This document shows positions 44,972 to 53,886 of a DNA stretch of 64,000 nucleotides, in pieces. The stretch comes from Paenibacillus oryzisoli (GTDB taxonomy: Bacteria > Bacillota > Bacilli > Paenibacillales > NBRC-103111): positions 62,001 to 126,000 of the forward strand of contig NZ_LYPB01000071.1 of the NCBI RefSeq assembly GCF_001653565.1, in the 5' to 3' direction. A program made the position numbers and the translations under genes. The notes under the pieces were generated by a model that saw only the letters and a program-made list of their open reading frames with translations, was not told where the DNA came from and did no database searches. Every line of letters starts with the position of its first letter. Within the stretch, counting starts at the first letter, position 1.

Positions 44972-47410
44972 GTGCTAGCACCGAAGGCAAGATGGAACAT
45001 TGGAAATGCCGATGAGGCGCTTGTAGAAGAATTGGTTCGTGAGCTGCAGTTGGATCCCTTGGTAGCCCGTATTCTAGTGCTTCGAGATATTCGGAGTGTG
45101 TCAGAGGCTGGGCAATTTATGCAAGGTGGCGTCGATCATTTCCATGATCCCTATTTATTAGACGGGATGTTGCCAGCTGTGGAGCGCATTCGTAAAGCTT
45201 TGCACAATAACGAATTCATCCGTGTTTACGGCGATTACGATGCAGATGGTGTAAGCAGTACCTCTTTAATGGCGCATTTGTTAACTGGGCTAGGAGCGAA
45301 CTTTGATACCTATATTCCGCATCGGATTCGTGAAGGCTATGGATTAAATCGTACAGCGATGGACTTGGCAAAGGAACAAGGTGTTCAGTTGCTTATTACC
45401 GTGGATACGGGAATAAGTGCTCTTCAAGAAATTGCCTATTGCCAAGAAATTGGGTTGGATGTCATTGTGACGGATCATCATGAACCGCCAGAAATACTGC
45501 CCGATGCCCTGGCTGTAATCAATCCTAAGAAACCAGGCTGTCCGTATCCCTATAAGCTCTTAGCAGGTGTCGGTGTGGCTTTTAAGCTTGCACATGCGCT
45601 GCTGGAGCGTTTCCCCGAGGAACTTCTTGAATTCGCTGCGCTTGGAACTGTGGCCGATCTGATGCCCCTCACAGGTGAGAATCGATTGCTTGTGAAGATG
45701 GGCCTTGCGCGTATGCAGGATTCTAGCTATGTTGGATTTCGTTCACTGATTGGTGTGTCCGGCATTGAACGGAAAGAGATTACTGCAGGGCACATCGGTT
45801 TCTCGCTTGCTCCGAAGATTAATGCAAGTGGTCGCTTAGAAGCGGCTGATATTGCTGTCAAGCTGCTAACGACAACGGATGAAAAAGAAGCGGAGCAAAT
45901 TGCCTTCGAATTGGATATGCTGAATAAAGAGCGTCAACAAATTGTTGAGGATATGGTCCAAGAAGCATTTGCGATGGCTGAGGAGCAGCGAGCGAAGGGC
46001 TTGGATAAAGTCATTGTCGTAGCGAAAGAGAATTGGAATGTTGGTGTCGTCGGAATCGTTGCCTCCAAGATTGTGGAGAAATTCTATCGGCCTACACTTG
46101 TGCTGAGTATTGATCCGCAGAAGGGGATGGCCAAAGGTTCTGCACGTTCGATTGCAGGCTTTGATTTACATAAGGCGCTGACAGCTTGTAAGGATCTCCT
46201 GGACCACTACGGGGGTCATCAAGCAGCGGCAGGGATGAGCTTGGAGACCGGTCATCTTGAAGCCTTCGCGCTACGATTGAATGAGCTTGCGGCGGCAACG
46301 TTGACGGAGCAGGACTACGTTCCAGTCTTACGGGTAGATAATGCGTGCAACCTAGCAGATGTTCCAATTGCAAGCATTGAGGGCCTAGAGTTATTGGCAC
46401 CATTCGGCATGGGCAATCCATCGCCTAAGTTCATGTTTACGGATTTAGGACTTGAAGATATTCGAACCATGGGCAAAGAAAAGCAGCATCTCAAGCTGGG
46501 GCTATCTCAAGTTAAGGATGAAGTGAGCTGTACAGTTGAAGCCGTAGGCTTTGGCAAAGGGAGTTTGGCTGCGTTAATTGCCCCGTCAGCCAAGCTAGAT
46601 GTCTTGGGAGAGCTCTCCATTAATGAGTGGAATGGGGTTAGGAAGCCACAGATTATCATGCAGGATTTGCGAATCCCCCACAAGCAGGTATTTGATTGGC
46701 GTGGAACGGGACAATTGCATGTGAAGCTTGCTACACTTACGAGCAATCTCTCCGCAGGACCAGCGGCGCCTCTGCGCTCACCAGGAATCGTGCTTTTTGA
46801 TGAAGCGGATGCAGTATTGTATCAAGGCATGGCTGCTGGAATCGGACATACTGTTCCGTATTGGATCGTACAGGATACGGGCCAACTAAGGCCAGCGAAT
46901 GAAGCTGCGAACGAAGTGGCGTTCGACGAGTTGCAAGATGTTATTTTATACACCATGCCTCGACGACTTGATAGTTTGAAATCGGTCCTTCAGCAGGCGA
47001 CTGGGATGATGCGGTGCTATCCTGTATTTGCCGAGCTAGGTCAGGATAGCGGCAATACGTTGCCTTCTAGAGATATGTTTAAAATGCTGTATGGCACCTT
47101 GCAGAAGGAGAAGTCACTTCAACTGCACGATACCAGGATGATGACATCTTTCAGTAAACGTTCGGGATTATCACTTGGCATGATACATTTTATTTTATCT
47201 GTTTTTGAAGAACTAGAATTTGTCGTGAAACATGATAATATGGTTACATTAAGTGCCACGCCTGCCAAAAGAGATTTAACATCATCACGGTTGTACCAGC
47301 ATCGATTGCATCGTCAAGAAGTTGAAGCCATTGTTATGTATTCTTCAGCGAAAGAGCTGGAGCAATGGATCGCTGATAACACCAGGATAAACGAATCCGT
47401 CGTCCTCTAA
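44972..47410 (+). CDS. recJ: Single-stranded-DNA exonuclease RecJ
   Basis: A 5'-3' ssDNA exonuclease in recombination and mismatch repair. The 812-residue protein has the DHH domain with VYGDYDADGVSSTSLM, ITVDTGISA and VTDHHEPPEILP, the DHHA1 domain with GIVASKIVEKFYRPTLVL and YGGHQAAAGMSLE, and an OB-fold at about 455-560. An additional C-terminal domain of roughly 200 residues follows, as in many Bacillales RecJ proteins. The start is GTG 44972 after GGAGC. Its last codons overlap a hairpin repeat (copy C). Confidence 0.95.
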   Translation: MLAPKARWNIGNADEALVEELVRELQLDPLVARILVLRDIRSVSEAGQFMQGGVDHFHDPYLLDGMLPAVERIRKALHNNEFIRVYGDYDADGVSSTSLMAHLLTGLGANFDTYIPHRIREGYGLNRTAMDLAKEQGVQLLITVDTGISALQEIAYCQEIGLDVIVTDHHEPPEILPDALAVINPKKPGCPYPYKLLAGVGVAFKLAHALLERFPEELLEFAALGTVADLMPLTGENRLLVKMGLARMQDSSYVGFRSLIGVSGIERKEITAGHIGFSLAPKINASGRLEAADIAVKLLTTTDEKEAEQIAFELDMLNKERQQIVEDMVQEAFAMAEEQRAKGLDKVIVVAKENWNVGVVGIVASKIVEKFYRPTLVLSIDPQKGMAKGSARSIAGFDLHKALTACKDLLDHYGGHQAAAGMSLETGHLEAFALRLNELAAATLTEQDYVPVLRVDNACNLADVPIASIEGLELLAPFGMGNPSPKFMFTDLGLEDIRTMGKEKQHLKLGLSQVKDEVSCTVEAVGFGKGSLAALIAPSAKLDVLGELSINEWNGVRKPQIIMQDLRIPHKQVFDWRGTGQLHVKLATLTSNLSAGPAAPLRSPGIVLFDEADAVLYQGMAAGIGHTVPYWIVQDTGQLRPANEAANEVAFDELQDVILYTMPRRLDSLKSVLQQATGMMRCYPVFAELGQDSGNTLPSRDMFKMLYGTLQKEKSLQLHDTRMMTSFSKRSGLSLGMIHFILSVFEELEFVVKHDNMVTLSATPAKRDLTSSRLYQHRLHRQEVEAIVMYSSAKELEQWIADNTRINESVVL

Positions 47411-47425
47411 GGACGAGCGCGTTTA
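47387..47425. repeat. Hairpin repeat, copy C, overlapping the recJ stop
   Basis: ATAAACG (47387-47393) and CGTTTA (47420-47425) enclose CGTCCT-CT-A-AGGACG (47401-47415). The layout is the same as copies A and B but with less sequence identity. There is no T run after it. Confidence 0.4.
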
Positions 47426-47511
47426 CTAAGGTAGATGCGAAGCAAAAGTATAAAGTGTGAAATACTTACTTTTCTACTAAAATAAACAGAGTTTACATTG
47501 GAGGAAATCAT

Positions 47512-48024
47512 ATGAATTTCAAAGATTATATCCGCGTTATCCCGGATTTTCCGCAACCAGGCATTCGATTCAAAGATATTACAACACTGTTACAGAATGG
47601 GCCTGTGTACAAAGAAGCCATCGAGCAATTAAAACAACTCATTCAAGACAAAGAAATTGACGTCATTGCAGGTCCAGAAGCGCGTGGATTCGTTATTGGA
47701 GCCCCTCTGGCAACAGCACTCGGCGTGGGTTTTATTCCTATTCGCAAAAGCGGCAAATTGCCTGGTGAAACGATTGAAGCGGATTATGGTTTGGAATATG
47801 GCAAAGATAGACTGGCTATGCACAAGGATGCGATCAAGCCGGGTCAGAAAGTGCTAATTGCCGATGACTTGCTTGCAACAGGCGGAACGATTCAAACGTC
47901 CGTAGATTTGATTAAACAGCTTGGTGGAGAAATCGTCGGTGCTGCTTTCTTAATCGAGCTTACGTATTTGGATGGCCGCAGTAAATTCGAAGGTTTCGAT
48001 GTCGTTTCACTCGTTCAATACTAA
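47512..48024 (+). CDS. apt: Adenine phosphoribosyltransferase
   Basis: Salvages adenine to AMP with PRPP. The 170-residue protein has RVIPDFPQPGIRFKDITTLL, GPEARGFVIGAPLA and the PRPP-binding loop VLIADDLLATGGT, all typical. GGAGG precedes the ATG. It lies between recJ and relA, the standard Bacillales order, and ends at its own terminator. Confidence 0.97.
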   Translation: MNFKDYIRVIPDFPQPGIRFKDITTLLQNGPVYKEAIEQLKQLIQDKEIDVIAGPEARGFVIGAPLATALGVGFIPIRKSGKLPGETIEADYGLEYGKDRLAMHKDAIKPGQKVLIADDLLATGGTIQTSVDLIKQLGGEIVGAAFLIELTYLDGRSKFEGFDVVSLVQY

Positions 48025-48033
48025 GACAGGGTT

Positions 48034-48068
48034 AGAGAATCGAATGCTCGTTGTTCGATTCTCTTTTT
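48034..48068 (+). terminator. Terminator after apt
   Basis: AGAGAATCGAA (48034-48044) pairs perfectly with TTCGATTCTCT (48054-48064), then TTTT. Confidence 0.9.
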
Positions 48069-48144
48069 CATAGCATTCTACGGTGTGAATGTGGCAAGTT
48101 CGCGGCAGCAATGATGCTTTTTGTCGAAGCCTGTACGTGAATAG

Positions 48145-48174
48145 TTGACGAGGGGCCTGACTTGCAGGCATAAT
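48145..48174 (+). promoter_or_regulatory. Promoter of relA with a palindrome in the spacer
   Basis: TTGACG (48145-48150), 18 bases, CATAAT (48169-48174). The spacer holds GCCTG-ACTTG-CAGGC (48155-48169). Transcription would start near 48181, which rules out the ATG at 48173 as the relA start. Confidence 0.55.
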
Positions 48175-48208
48175 GAATAAAAATCAACTAAAGGGAATGG
48201 GTAGATGC

Positions 48209-50395
48209 ATGGGTATAGAGCAGCTGCTGGAAAAGGCCGCCACCTATCTGAAAGAGAATGATTTGCAGAGGATTCGGGAGGCCTATGAATTCGCGGATGA
48301 AGCCCATCATGGCCAAGTGCGCAAATCAGGTGAGCCCTATATTCTGCATCCGCTCGCTGTTGCAGATATACTGGTGAATATGCAGATGGATGTCACTTCG
48401 GTGATTGCTGCGCTTCTGCATGATGTGGTTGAAGACACAACAGTTTCGTTGGAGACTGTTCTAGATAAATTCGGGAAAACCTGTGCGATGCTCGTTGATG
48501 GTTTGACGAAGCTGGAGCGCATTAAGTTCAAATCCAAAGAAGAACAACAGAATGAGAATTACCGCAAAATGTTCGTTGCGATGGCGCAAGATATTCGGGT
48601 TATTCTGATTAAGCTTGCGGATCGTCTGCATAATATGCGGACCCTCAAATATCAATCGGAAGAAAGTCAGCGCCGCATCGCGGAAGAAACGCTGGAGATT
48701 TTCTGCCCAATTGCGCATCGACTTGGTATTTCCACGATCAAATGGGAGATGGAGGACATTGCCCTCCGTTATTTGAATCCGCAGCAGTACTACCGGATCG
48801 TGAATCTCATGCAGAAGAAACGGACCGAGCGTGAGCAGTACATTGAGGATGTCATTCACAGCATCAAAGAGAAATTGGATGAGATGGGGATTCAAGGGGA
48901 TATTTCGGGTAGACCCAAACATCTCTACAGCATTTACAAGAAGATGAGCTCCCGCGGCAAGCAATTCAATGAGATCTACGATCTTATGGCGTTGCGCGTC
49001 ATTGTTGACGGCATCAAAGATTGCTATGCTTCTTTGGGGATCATTCATACGTTGTGGAAACCAATGCCTGGCCGCTTCAAGGATTACATTGCGATGCCGA
49101 AGCCGAATATGTATCAATCCTTGCACACGACCGTTATCGGGCCGAAGGGCGAGCCGCTAGAGGTTCAGATTCGGACATGGGAAATGCATCGTACCTCCGA
49201 ATTCGGGATCGCGGCGCATTGGGCTTACAAGGAAGGTGGAACTGTTGTTCCATCGGGTACCTTCGAGGATAAAATGAGTTGGTTCCGCGAGATTCTGGAG
49301 CTTCAGCACGAAACAAACGATGCGTCTGAGTTCATGGAATCCATGAAGATGGATTTCTTCTCTGATCTTGTTTTCGTATTTACGCCCAAAGGGGAAGTTA
49401 TCGAGCTTCCTGCAGGCGCAGTTCCGTTGGATTTTGCCTACCGGATTCATACCGAAATCGGCAACCGTACCATTGGTGCCAAAGTCAATTCGCGGATCGT
49501 TCCGCTCGATCATAAGCTCAAAACCGGCGATATCATTGAAATCCTAACGTCTAAGCATTCCTATGGGCCAAGTCAAGATTGGATCAAGATCGCGCAATCC
49601 TCTCACGCACGCAGTAAAATTAAGCAATGGTTTAAGAAAGAGAAGCGTGAAGAGAACGTTGAAAAAGGTAAGGATATGATCGAGCGCGAGCTTAAGCGCT
49701 TAGCCATCGATCCTCCAACCTTGATGAGCGATGATAAGATGCTGGAGGCAGCGAAAAAGTTTAATTTTAGCGATATTGAAGACATGCTCTCGGCAGTTGG
49801 TTTTGGTGGTATTACGGCTGCACAAATATGCACCAAGCTAACAGAGAAGATGCGCAAGGAAGCGGAAGAAGCTCAGATTATTAAGCTGAGTAGCGAAGTG
49901 AAAGAAGTCAAAGCGCCTGCTTCTGCGGAGCGCAAAAGTCGTCCTACGAATGGCGTTCGTGTTAAAGGTGTAGACAACTTGCTGGTTCGATTTGCGAGAT
50001 GCTGCAATCCAGTTCCTGGTGATTTCATTGTTGGCTATATTACTCGTGGACGCGGCGTTTCTGTCCATCGCTCGGATTGCACGAACATTCCGACGAGTAT
50101 GGGCGAGGAAGAACGGGTTATCGAAGTGGATTGGGCAGAAGCTGTTGAATCCAATTTCAATGTTGAAATTGAGATCACCGGCCATGATCGTCGCGGTTTC
50201 TTAAACGAAGTGCTGCAAGCTGTTTCCGAGAGCAAGACGATGATTTCAGCTGTATCTGGCCGCTCCGATAAGAATAAGATGGCAACGATTCATATGACCA
50301 TTTTGATTAAAAATATTGATCATCTGCAGTCAGTTGTAGAGAAAATAAAGCGTGTCAAAGATATATACTCCGTTCAACGGATTATGCAGACCTAG
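48209..50395 (+). CDS. relA: Bifunctional (p)ppGpp synthetase/hydrolase Rel
   Basis: Long RSH enzyme that makes and degrades the alarmone (p)ppGpp in the stringent response. Domain order: HD hydrolase (about 30-180; HDVVEDTTVSLE, KLADRLHNMRT), synthetase (about 225-350; RPKHLYSIYKKM, MYQSLHTTVIGP, EFGIAAHW), TGS (about 390-450; FTPKGEVIELPAGAVPLDFAYRIHTE), zinc-finger/helical region with CCNPVPGD, and ACT (about 650-725). Both catalytic sites look intact. The chosen start gives 728 residues with MGIEQLLEKA, which aligns with the family. Upstream in-frame ATGs lie at 48173, inside the -10 box, and at 48197. Confidence 0.96.
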   Translation: MGIEQLLEKAATYLKENDLQRIREAYEFADEAHHGQVRKSGEPYILHPLAVADILVNMQMDVTSVIAALLHDVVEDTTVSLETVLDKFGKTCAMLVDGLTKLERIKFKSKEEQQNENYRKMFVAMAQDIRVILIKLADRLHNMRTLKYQSEESQRRIAEETLEIFCPIAHRLGISTIKWEMEDIALRYLNPQQYYRIVNLMQKKRTEREQYIEDVIHSIKEKLDEMGIQGDISGRPKHLYSIYKKMSSRGKQFNEIYDLMALRVIVDGIKDCYASLGIIHTLWKPMPGRFKDYIAMPKPNMYQSLHTTVIGPKGEPLEVQIRTWEMHRTSEFGIAAHWAYKEGGTVVPSGTFEDKMSWFREILELQHETNDASEFMESMKMDFFSDLVFVFTPKGEVIELPAGAVPLDFAYRIHTEIGNRTIGAKVNSRIVPLDHKLKTGDIIEILTSKHSYGPSQDWIKIAQSSHARSKIKQWFKKEKREENVEKGKDMIERELKRLAIDPPTLMSDDKMLEAAKKFNFSDIEDMLSAVGFGGITAAQICTKLTEKMRKEAEEAQIIKLSSEVKEVKAPASAERKSRPTNGVRVKGVDNLLVRFARCCNPVPGDFIVGYITRGRGVSVHRSDCTNIPTSMGEEERVIEVDWAEAVESNFNVEIEITGHDRRGFLNEVLQAVSESKTMISAVSGRSDKNKMATIHMTILIKNIDHLQSVVEKIKRVKDIYSVQRIMQT

Positions 50396-50419
50396 GTAGA
50401 TTAAGGGGATTTCGGAACG

Positions 50420-50860
50420 ATGAGAGTAGTTGTTCAACGTTGTAAACATGCGGAAGTAACCGTCAATGATCAAACTATCGGTCGTATCGGGCAGGGACTT
50501 ATGCTGTTGGTTGGTATAACCCATGAAGATACCGAACACGATGCGAAGTATCTCGCAGATAAAGTGGCCGGGCTCCGTATTTTTGAAGATGAAGGGGGTA
50601 GAATGAATTTGTCTGTTCTTGAGACAGGCGGAGCCATTTTATCTGTATCTCAATTTACGTTGTATGGGGATTGCCGTAAGGGCAAGCGCCCGAATTTCAT
50701 GTCAGCGGCAAGACCCGAACAAGCGGAACCGTTGTACCAGGAGTTCAACAGATTGCTTAGAGAACAGGGGTTGCATGTTGAAACGGGGGCATTCGGTGAA
50801 ATGATGGATGTTTCCTTGACGAATTGGGGACCTGTTACCTTGATGATCGATAGTAAATAA
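50420..50860 (+). CDS. dtd: D-aminoacyl-tRNA deacylase
   Basis: Removes D-amino acids wrongly attached to tRNA. The 146-residue protein has [15 protein letters not shown] at the start, the active-site [17 protein letters not shown] at about residues 75-91, and [11 protein letters not shown] with the cis-Gly-Pro motif at the end. It is 24 bases after relA and likely cotranscribed. Confidence 0.96.
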   Translation: MRVVVQRCKHAEVTVNDQTIGRIGQGLMLLVGITHEDTEHDAKYLADKVAGLRIFEDEGGRMNLSVLETGGAILSVSQFTLYGDCRKGKRPNFMSAARPEQAEPLYQEFNRLLREQGLHVETGAFGEMMDVSLTNWGPVTLMIDSK

Positions 50861-50945
50861 GTTGTTTGAGTGAGGGGTTTCAGGATAGGCAGCTTGGACG
50901 CTGGTTATACTATACATGTATATACTAGCGGTTAGGAGCCTACAG

Positions 50946-51119
50946 ATGCGCCAATCCATAAAAGAAAAGATGATAACTGCCCCGATACAGCAATTGTTTC
51001 ATACCTCCATGGCGGAGCGAATGAGTCAAGCTAATGCTTTTGCGGATGTTGAAATTAGTGCAGAATTCACTTCTGAACAGGAAAAAATGAGAAGCATTCC
51101 TAAGAAATCGTTCCGGTAA
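50946..51119 (+). CDS. Small hypothetical protein, 57 residues
   Basis: A short hydrophilic protein with no membrane segment: MRQSIKEKMITAPIQQLF at the start, an acidic middle (ADVEISAEF) and a basic end (SIPKKSFR). AGGAG lies 8 bases before the ATG, and a strong terminator starts 4 bases after the stop, which supports a real gene. A TATACT at about 50907 may be its -10 box. I do not recognise a family. Confidence 0.5.
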   Translation: MRQSIKEKMITAPIQQLFHTSMAERMSQANAFADVEISAEFTSEQEKMRSIPKKSFR

Positions 51120-51122
51120 TTC

Positions 51123-51168
51123 ATAAAACCACGTCTGTGCTGTTCGTCAGCCTAGCGTGGTTTTATTT
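51123..51168 (+). terminator. Terminator after the 57-residue gene
   Basis: ATAAAACCACG (51123-51133) pairs perfectly with CGTGGTTTTAT (51156-51166), with A/T on both sides. Confidence 0.8.
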
Positions 51169-51255
51169 GTGTCAGAGGCAGAATTTCTCTCCTCGATTAA
51201 ATTGTGGTAAACTAGCCTATGGAATTATTGTAAGACATGCAGGAGATAAAGGTGG

Positions 51256-53220
51256 GTGCTTAAAGTCGTAATGGCAAATTCGAATCGCAACAAATCGACA
51301 TCCAGAGGTTGGCTATGGTTAATGGTAGGATTGATTGTACTTACGTTGGTTGCAGCAACAGCCGCCATGTACTTTCAATATAATCACCACAAGAACGCCA
51401 AGGGACACAGTGATCAGCAACAAGCTCTTGAAGAAGTGAAATCGGTTAAGAAGGCAAAAGAAGCCTATGATGTCATTGTCATTGGTACGGATCCAGAAGG
51501 TGTGGCCGCTGCGGTCTCATCAGCGCGGAATGGATTAAGTACGCTGCTTGTTGATGGACGAGATCGTGAAATCCTAGGTGGATTGATGACGCTTGGATGG
51601 ATCAACTCGCTTGATAACAATTATTCAACGAACAAAACTTTGCTGGGCAAAGATGACGTATGGAACAAAGGGTATTTCTCGGAATGGTATGCCAAAACAG
51701 AAGGTGATTCCTTCGATGTGAATACAGCGGCTAATGCCTTCTACGAAGCCGTAAAGAACGAGAAGAATATTGATGTCTTGATGAAAACGAAGAAGATTGA
51801 TCCACTGCTTACGGCCAATAAAAATGCGGTTCAAGGTGCGACAATCACACTAGAAAATGGCAGCACGCAGGTTGTCAAAGCCCCATCCGTTATCGATGCG
51901 ACGCAAGATGGTGATTTCGCAGCTGCCGCGGGCGTTCCTTTTACAATGGGGCATGAGGATATCGGGGATCCCAAGTCCAAAATGGCTGTCACGTTAGCCT
52001 TCCGTTTGAAGAATGTTACGCCTGAAGTATGGAAGTTGATGGCCAACCGGTTAAATGGCGATGACAATTCAGGTACGGGTGTTACGGATGTGAGTGTATT
52101 CGGATACAGTGAAATGAGTAACTATCCCGCACTTAACAAGGAAAGAGCCAAGATGAGAGGCCTCAATATGGGGAGGCAAAATAACAATACCGTGCTTATT
52201 AATGCCTTGCAGATTTTTGGCGTAGATACCTTCGATCCGAAGTCGGTGCAAGAGGCATTCGATATTGGGAAAAAGGAACTGCCGAATATTGTTGCATATA
52301 TGCAGAAAACGTTCCCGGAGTTCTCTTCGGTTGAGCTCGATGGTTCCGCACCAGAGCTTTATGTGAGAGAAACTAGGCACATGCAGGGCGAATACCGATT
52401 GACGATCGTCGATGTATGTACGAATGGGGATCAATGGGATCGCATCGGTTTCGGATCTTATCCCGTCGACATCCAGCGTATCTCACCCACAGACTCAGGT
52501 AATGTCGTGTGTAAGCCTAAACAATACGCGATTCCTTTCCGCAGCATCGTGCCGCAGAAAATCGATGGTTTACTTGTTGTAGGCAGAGCGGCAAGTTATG
52601 ACACCCTTCCCCATGGAAGTGCACGTGTTATGCCGACGGGTATGGCCGAAGGGGAGGCAGCGGGTGCTGCGGTGAGCTTGGCGAAAGCTGAGAACATGAC
52701 TTTCCGTCAAATTTCAGCTTCCAAAGATATGATCGCAAAGCTGCAGGCTCAGCTGAATAAGCAAGGTATGGAAATTCAGCCGATGACCATTAAACCTCAG
52801 CCATTTATGGAACATAAGTCATTCGAGGGCTTGAAAACAGCCTTGATGCTTGGATTGGCATCCGGTGCTTATGATAATAACTTCCGCTTAGATGACGTGG
52901 CCAATCCGAAGCGAATGGTCAATGTGGTTGGTGGTGCAAGGAAGATGAAACCAGGTGCTTTTACAGGGGATGTTAACCAAGCCATTGCTAAAGTAGAGAA
53001 TGCGGACAAGGTCCCATTGACGCTTGAGCAAGCTAGTTACACATTTACCCAAGCACTAGGTATTCAAGCCACAGCGGCTGAAGCGCAAGCGAAGCTCGTA
53101 GAGGGGAAATTGCTAACTGCTGCAACGATTAGCGGTATTGCAGATAAGCAAAAGTTGACCAATGGGGACACGTACATGATGATTCGTGACGTTAAGATTG
53201 GTTTGACGGGTAAGCCGTAG
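51256..53220 (+). CDS. Membrane-anchored FAD-dependent oxidoreductase
   Basis: A 654-residue protein. One N-terminal membrane helix lies at about 19-42, so the enzyme domain is probably outside the cell. The FAD-binding Rossmann motif YDVIVIGTDPEGVAAAVSSARNG starts near residue 71; GTDPEG replaces the usual GxGxxG. A second FAD contact is LLVVGRAASYDTLPHGSARV and MPTGMAEGEAAGAAVSLA near 440-480, the pattern of the FAD_oxidored (PF12831-like) family. The last 110 residues (VPLTLEQASYTFTQALGI; KLTNGDTYMMIRDVKIGL) look like a degenerate SLH-type module. GTG 51256 follows AGGAG/AAGGTG. Substrate unknown. Confidence 0.8.
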   Translation: MLKVVMANSNRNKSTSRGWLWLMVGLIVLTLVAATAAMYFQYNHHKNAKGHSDQQQALEEVKSVKKAKEAYDVIVIGTDPEGVAAAVSSARNGLSTLLVDGRDREILGGLMTLGWINSLDNNYSTNKTLLGKDDVWNKGYFSEWYAKTEGDSFDVNTAANAFYEAVKNEKNIDVLMKTKKIDPLLTANKNAVQGATITLENGSTQVVKAPSVIDATQDGDFAAAAGVPFTMGHEDIGDPKSKMAVTLAFRLKNVTPEVWKLMANRLNGDDNSGTGVTDVSVFGYSEMSNYPALNKERAKMRGLNMGRQNNNTVLINALQIFGVDTFDPKSVQEAFDIGKKELPNIVAYMQKTFPEFSSVELDGSAPELYVRETRHMQGEYRLTIVDVCTNGDQWDRIGFGSYPVDIQRISPTDSGNVVCKPKQYAIPFRSIVPQKIDGLLVVGRAASYDTLPHGSARVMPTGMAEGEAAGAAVSLAKAENMTFRQISASKDMIAKLQAQLNKQGMEIQPMTIKPQPFMEHKSFEGLKTALMLGLASGAYDNNFRLDDVANPKRMVNVVGGARKMKPGAFTGDVNQAIAKVENADKVPLTLEQASYTFTQALGIQATAAEAQAKLVEGKLLTAATISGIADKQKLTNGDTYMMIRDVKIGLTGKP

Positions 53221-53232
53221 CATACATCAATA

Positions 53233-53280
53233 AAGAGCCTTATTGCCGCAGTAGATGTGGCTGTAAGGCTCTTAGTTTTG
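53233..53280 (+). terminator. Terminator after the FAD oxidoreductase gene
   Basis: AAGAGCCTTA pairs with TAAGGCTCTT with an inner GCCGCA/TGTGGC stem, then AGTTTTG. Confidence 0.75.
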
Positions 53281-53320
53281 TAAGAGGCTATGGAAGAAAG
53301 GGTGAATGCGGTTACATTTC

Positions 53321-53629
53321 TTAGTCTTCGTCAGCAGCTTCTTCATCCGCTTCTGCTTCTGCGGATTCCTCTGATTCTTCCTCATCTGCAGCTTCTGGCT
53401 CCTCGTCAGCGGACTCCTCACTTTGGGCTTCTTCTGATTCCTCAGCGTCTACTTCTTCCTCATCAGACGCTTCTTCTTCTTCAGCTTCAGGTTCCGACTC
53501 TTCAATGGCCTCTTCGTCGGCTGCTTCTTCGTCAGCAGTTACTTCGTCAGCAGTTTCGGCTTCGGATTCTTCCGAGAAAAGCACCACGAGATCTTGACGT
53601 TCCTCTTGAAACTCGTTTTGTAGTGTCAT
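53321..53629 (-). CDS. Extremely acidic low-complexity protein
   Basis: A 102-residue protein. After an ordinary first 18 residues (MTLQNEFQEERQDLVVLF) it is built of Glu, Asp, Ala and Ser only, with short repeats such as ADEEA and ESEEA. I count 42 Glu and 11 Asp against one Arg and no Lys. GGAGG lies 8 bases before the ATG, which supports translation. It is convergent with the FAD oxidoreductase gene. Function is unknown: a soluble polyanion, a cation buffer or a nucleic-acid mimic are all guesses. The opposite strand also has an open frame, but it has no ribosome site and is the mirror of the biased codons. Confidence 0.6.
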   Translation of the reverse strand: MTLQNEFQEERQDLVVLFSEESEAETADEVTADEEAADEEAIEESEPEAEEEEASDEEEVDAEESEEAQSEESADEEPEAADEEESEESAEAEADEEAADED

Positions 53630-53654
53630 TGTTACAGCCTCCAGATGTTGTATT

Positions 53655-53671
53655 CAAGGCCATCTGCCTTG
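53655..53671. promoter_or_regulatory. Short inverted repeat upstream of the acidic gene
   Basis: CAAGGC-CATCT-GCCTTG is perfect with 6-bp arms, 26 bases upstream of the acidic-protein start. The remaining DNA to 53790 shows no gene. Confidence 0.3.
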
Positions 53672-53840
53672 TAGTACATGTATATGTGAAATTAGGCTGA
53701 ATATACGGATGAAACGAAATGAAAATGGTTGAAAGTAAACGCAATTTTAGTGTCATCAAATTGTAATACGTACTTCATGTTCCTTTAATCTTGGGGGGAT
53801 ATACTAATAGTCGACCCCCTTTAAAATATAAACTTTTGAA

Positions 53841-53873
53841 AGCCTGCTGCTCCGTGCTGCAGGCTATTTTCTT
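53841..53873. terminator. Hairpin of unclear ownership before the palindrome array
   Basis: AGCCTGC (53841-53847) pairs with GCAGGCT (53859-53865) and is followed by ATTTTCTTT. A GGGGG/CCCCC hairpin also lies at 53793-53819. No plus-strand gene ends nearby. Confidence 0.4.
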
Positions 53874-53886
53874 TGTGCATGCGAGC

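Noticed and set aside
48461..49126. Long minus-strand frame inside relA
   Set aside because: Antisense shadow of a well-conserved gene with no start signal or family resemblance.
53290..53700. Plus-strand Leu/Pro/Arg-rich frame opposite the acidic gene
   Set aside because: It mirrors the biased codons of the minus-strand gene and lacks a ribosome site; the minus-strand gene has GGAGG.
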